Source: JAXDLW01 sp050998755 (GTDB lineage: Bacteria > Chloroflexota > Dormibacteria > DASZGP01). From it: a stretch of DNA of 32,674 nt. The notes under the pieces were generated by a model. It worked only from the letters and a program-made list of their open reading frames with translations. It was not told where the DNA came from and did not search any database. The translations under genes and the position numbers were made by a program. The stretch covers positions 1-32,674 of the forward strand of contig JBPCPW010000083.1 in NCBI GenBank assembly GCA_050998755.1. Direction: 5' to 3'. Positions 31,358 to 32,674 of this stretch are shown here, one piece after another (the stretch's first letter is position 1; every line of letters begins with the position of its first letter).

Positions 31358-32028
31358 CCGAGGGTTAACACCACCTTGCCGCGGGTGTGGCCGGCGGCGA
31401 CGCGCTCGAGGGCTTCACGCGCCTGTTCGAGGGGCAACTGAGCTGCGAGTTCAACCCGCAGCTTGCCTTGGTTGGCCATCTCCGTGAGCTTCTCCAGGCG
31501 CGGCCGGCCCGCCGCTGCCGAGAAACGCTCGAAGCTGATCCCGCGCGGGCTGGATTCGGAGCCGCCAAAGACGATTCCAACCGCTCGGCCGTTGTCCTTG
31601 ACGGCCTCGAAGGCGCGGGTCAGCGTATCTCCGCCCGCGCAATCGAAGAGCGCGTCGACGCCATCTGGTACTGACTTTCTCACCCGGTCTGGCCACTCGT
31701 CGTCGTGGTAATCAAAGACCGCCTCAGCTCCCAGGGCCTGCACATAGTCCCGGTTATTACGGCTGCTGACGCCGAACACTCTCGCGCCGACCGCCACCCC
31801 AGACACCCCGGTGCCCAGCTGGTCGACAGTGCCGGCAAACTCGAAGCCGATCACGTACGGCAGCCTCAGCTCCCCGAACATCCCCTGCATGATCTTGACG
31901 TCCCACGGGCCGATGCCTGCGGCGTGCATCTTGATCCTGACCTCGCCGGGTCCGGGTGTGGGTTCCGGTTGTTCGCCAACGATCACTGAGGCGGGCGCCC
32001 CCGGCGCCTCGACATATGCAGCTCTCAT
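31354..32028 (-). CDS. Zinc-type alcohol dehydrogenase / quinone oxidoreductase, internally deleted
   Basis: The N-terminal part is a normal MDR domain: MRAAYVEAPG, PGPGEVRIKMHAAGIGPWDVKIMQG, LPYVIGFEFAGTVDQLG. The C-terminal part is also normal: RDYVQALGAEAVFDY, VDALFDCAGGDTLTRAFEAV, GRAVGIVFGG and AREALERVAAGHTRGKVVLTLG. Between them, after GARVFGV at residues 81-87, the sequence jumps straight to SSRNNRDYV. Usual members have about 80 more residues here, including the VLVHGAAGGVG cofactor loop. The protein has 224 residues instead of roughly 305. Without the Rossmann loop it is unlikely to bind NADPH, so it is probably inactive. The junction sits where two similar GARV(F/I)G segments occur in the family, which suggests a recombination deletion or an assembly collapse. 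Confidence 0.8.
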   Translation of the reverse strand: MRAAYVEAPGAPASVIVGEQPEPTPGPGEVRIKMHAAGIGPWDVKIMQGMFGELRLPYVIGFEFAGTVDQLGTGVSGVAVGARVFGVSSRNNRDYVQALGAEAVFDYHDDEWPDRVRKSVPDGVDALFDCAGGDTLTRAFEAVKDNGRAVGIVFGGSESSPRGISFERFSAAAGRPRLEKLTEMANQGKLRVELAAQLPLEQAREALERVAAGHTRGKVVLTLG

Positions 32029-32070
32029 CTCAATCCTCCATGTCCAGGTTCCTCAAAACCTTCCGCGGAG

Positions 32071-32086
32071 GCCCGGCATTCCGGGC
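32071..32086. repeat. Short perfect hairpin GCCCGG-CATT-CCGGGC
   Basis: Six perfect pairs with a four-base loop lie just downstream of the terminator on the minus strand and upstream of the quinone oxidoreductase start. No T-run follows on either strand. It may be a second stem that reinforces termination, or an operator for the oxidoreductase gene. Confidence 0.4.
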
Positions 32087-32089
32087 AGG

Positions 32090-32120
32090 AATACAAAAGG
32101 GCCCGGCTGAGCCGGACCCT
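32090..32120 (-). terminator. Rho-independent terminator of the H1-like gene
   Basis: Read on the minus strand, AGGGTCCGGCT pairs with AGCCGGGCCCT (10 of 11 pairs, 32120 to 32098), followed at once by TTTTGTATT. A GC-rich stem with a U-rich tail is the classic intrinsic terminator. It lies about 30 bases after the stop of the H1-like gene (32149) and separates it from the oxidoreductase gene on the same strand. Confidence 0.85.
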
Positions 32121-32148
32121 CGTAGCCGTCTGGGCGCTTGGAAACCCT

Positions 32149-32674
32149 TTAGGGCTCTTCGATCGACGTGGGGGGATTCGACGTGGGGGGATTCGACGTG
32201 GGGAGATTCGACGTGGCGGGCTTCGGCGTGACGGGCTTCGGCGTGACGGGTTTCGGCGCGGCGGCCTTCTGCGCCGCCGGCTTGCGCGTGGGGGCGGCCT
32301 TGCGGGTGGCGGGTTTGCGCGCGGTTTGGTTGCGCGCCGTGGGCTTGCGCGCCGTGGGCTTGCGCGTAGTGGGCTTGCGCGTGGCGGGTTTAGTCGCGCT
32401 CGCCTTCCCCGTGGCGGTCGTCCGCGCGGTGGATTTGCGGGCGGCGGATTTCCGGGTGGCCGGCTTGCGCGAGGCGCCGTTTGCACCCTGCGCCACGCGC
32501 GCGCCCACATCAGCGACCGCGGACTTCAGGGTTCGCTCGACGCGCGCCTCGGCCCGCTTGAGCTTGGCCTCTGCTCGTGCCAGTCGTTCCCGCGCCTTGT
32601 CCAGGCCGCTATGAGCGCGCTCCAGCCGTGCGCCAGTCTTCTTGACGGCGGTCTTCTTTGAGCGAGCGCCGCTG
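32149..32674 (-). CDS. Histone H1-like Lys/Ala/Pro-rich protein, 5' end outside the window
   Basis: The frame is open to the window edge, so the N-terminus is missing; about 174 residues are seen. The first part is a highly charged helix, probably a coiled coil (ARLERAHSGLDKARERLARA, KLKRAEARVERTLKSAV). The second part is a series of five-residue repeats, K-P-x-x-R (KPATRKPTTRKPTARKPTAR), shifting to KPVTP and then NPPTS units before the end IEEP. Such basic tails bind DNA without sequence preference and resemble H1-like tails of actinobacterial HupB and other nucleoid proteins. The helical part is unusual for HupB, so a different nucleoid or polyphosphate-associated protein is possible. An intrinsic terminator follows. 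Confidence 0.75.
   Translation of the reverse strand, partial: SGARSKKTAVKKTGARLERAHSGLDKARERLARAEAKLKRAEARVERTLKSAVADVGARVAQGANGASRKPATRKSAARKSTARTTATGKASATKPATRKPTTRKPTARKPTARNQTARKPATRKAAPTRKPAAQKAAAPKPVTPKPVTPKPATSNLPTSNPPTSNPPTSIEEP
32165..32389 (-). repeat. 15-bp tandem repeats coding the pentapeptide tail
   Basis: Units of 15 bases follow one another through this stretch. Three near-identical GACGTGGGGGGATTC units (32165-32209) lead into GACGTGGCGGGCTTC and two GGCGTGACGGG(C/T)TTC units (32225-32254). Later TTGCGCGCCGTGGGC-type units (32330-32389) continue with the same period. Each unit encodes one pentapeptide of the H1-like tail, so copy number can change without a frameshift. Confidence 0.85.

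Noticed and set aside
32165..32389. Regular 15-bp repeats that could be taken for a CRISPR or satellite array
   Set aside because: There are no unique spacers, and the units lie in frame inside the H1-like gene and code for pentapeptides.
1..32674. Horizontal gene transfer island, prophage or transposon
   Set aside because: I found no integrase, transposase, tRNA, att-like direct repeats or clear shift in base composition.

Overview
This is a dense, GC-rich stretch of bacterial chromosome with about 33 protein-coding genes on both strands, short intergenic gaps and several overlapping gene ends. I see no rRNA, tRNA, CRISPR array, transposase or phage gene. The mix points to a monoderm soil lineage near Actinobacteria, Chloroflexota or Candidatus Dormibacterota. 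Supporting signs are an HRDC-type UvrD2-like helicase, a conserved actinobacterial-type hypothetical protein, lipoproteins and Tat/Sec proteins with wall-sorting-like tails, a sortase-like protein, and a lysine/alanine/proline-rich H1-like protein. The phylum is my inference and is not proven by any marker gene here.

Layout. Bases 1-4141 hold a sortase-like protein, a DUF4388-like protein, a divergent SRPBCC/YqgE pair, a secreted helical protein and a glutaredoxin-like protein. Bases 4136-11325 hold a Tat-exported phosphoesterase, a frameshifted alpha/beta hydrolase, an M28 peptidase, an acyl-CoA synthetase and the UvrD2-like helicase. Bases 11334-18797 are mainly envelope genes: a conserved hypothetical behind two adjacent inverted repeats, a minus-strand operon (secreted hydrolase, ECF sigma factor, DUF4232 membrane protein as candidate anti-sigma), a PKD-like secreted protein and two lipoproteins. 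Bases 18817-23557 are all minus strand: a broken AlkD-like gene, and a run of WXG100-like protein, effector-like protein, small membrane protein, pyrophosphatase, histidine kinase and MEDS protein. Bases 23616-29268 are plus strand: an Xre regulator behind a large palindromic promoter, its membrane partner, a cupin, MsrA, an AI-2E-family permease and a penicillin/AHL acylase-like enzyme. Bases 29288-32674 hold an M20 amidohydrolase, an NAD-dependent dehydrogenase, an internally deleted quinone oxidoreductase and the 5'-truncated H1-like gene with a clear terminator.

Themes. Three large secreted hydrolases end in the same motif, [L/T]-P-N-T-[G/A/S], followed by a membrane helix and basic residues. 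The window also encodes a sortase-like protein that has the His and Cys but no visible catalytic Arg. The WXG100-like gene, effector-like gene and small membrane gene form a possible secretion-linked effector/immunity set. Two genes are broken by three single-base losses, all in or beside runs of C/G, so either decay or indel error in the assembly should be considered.
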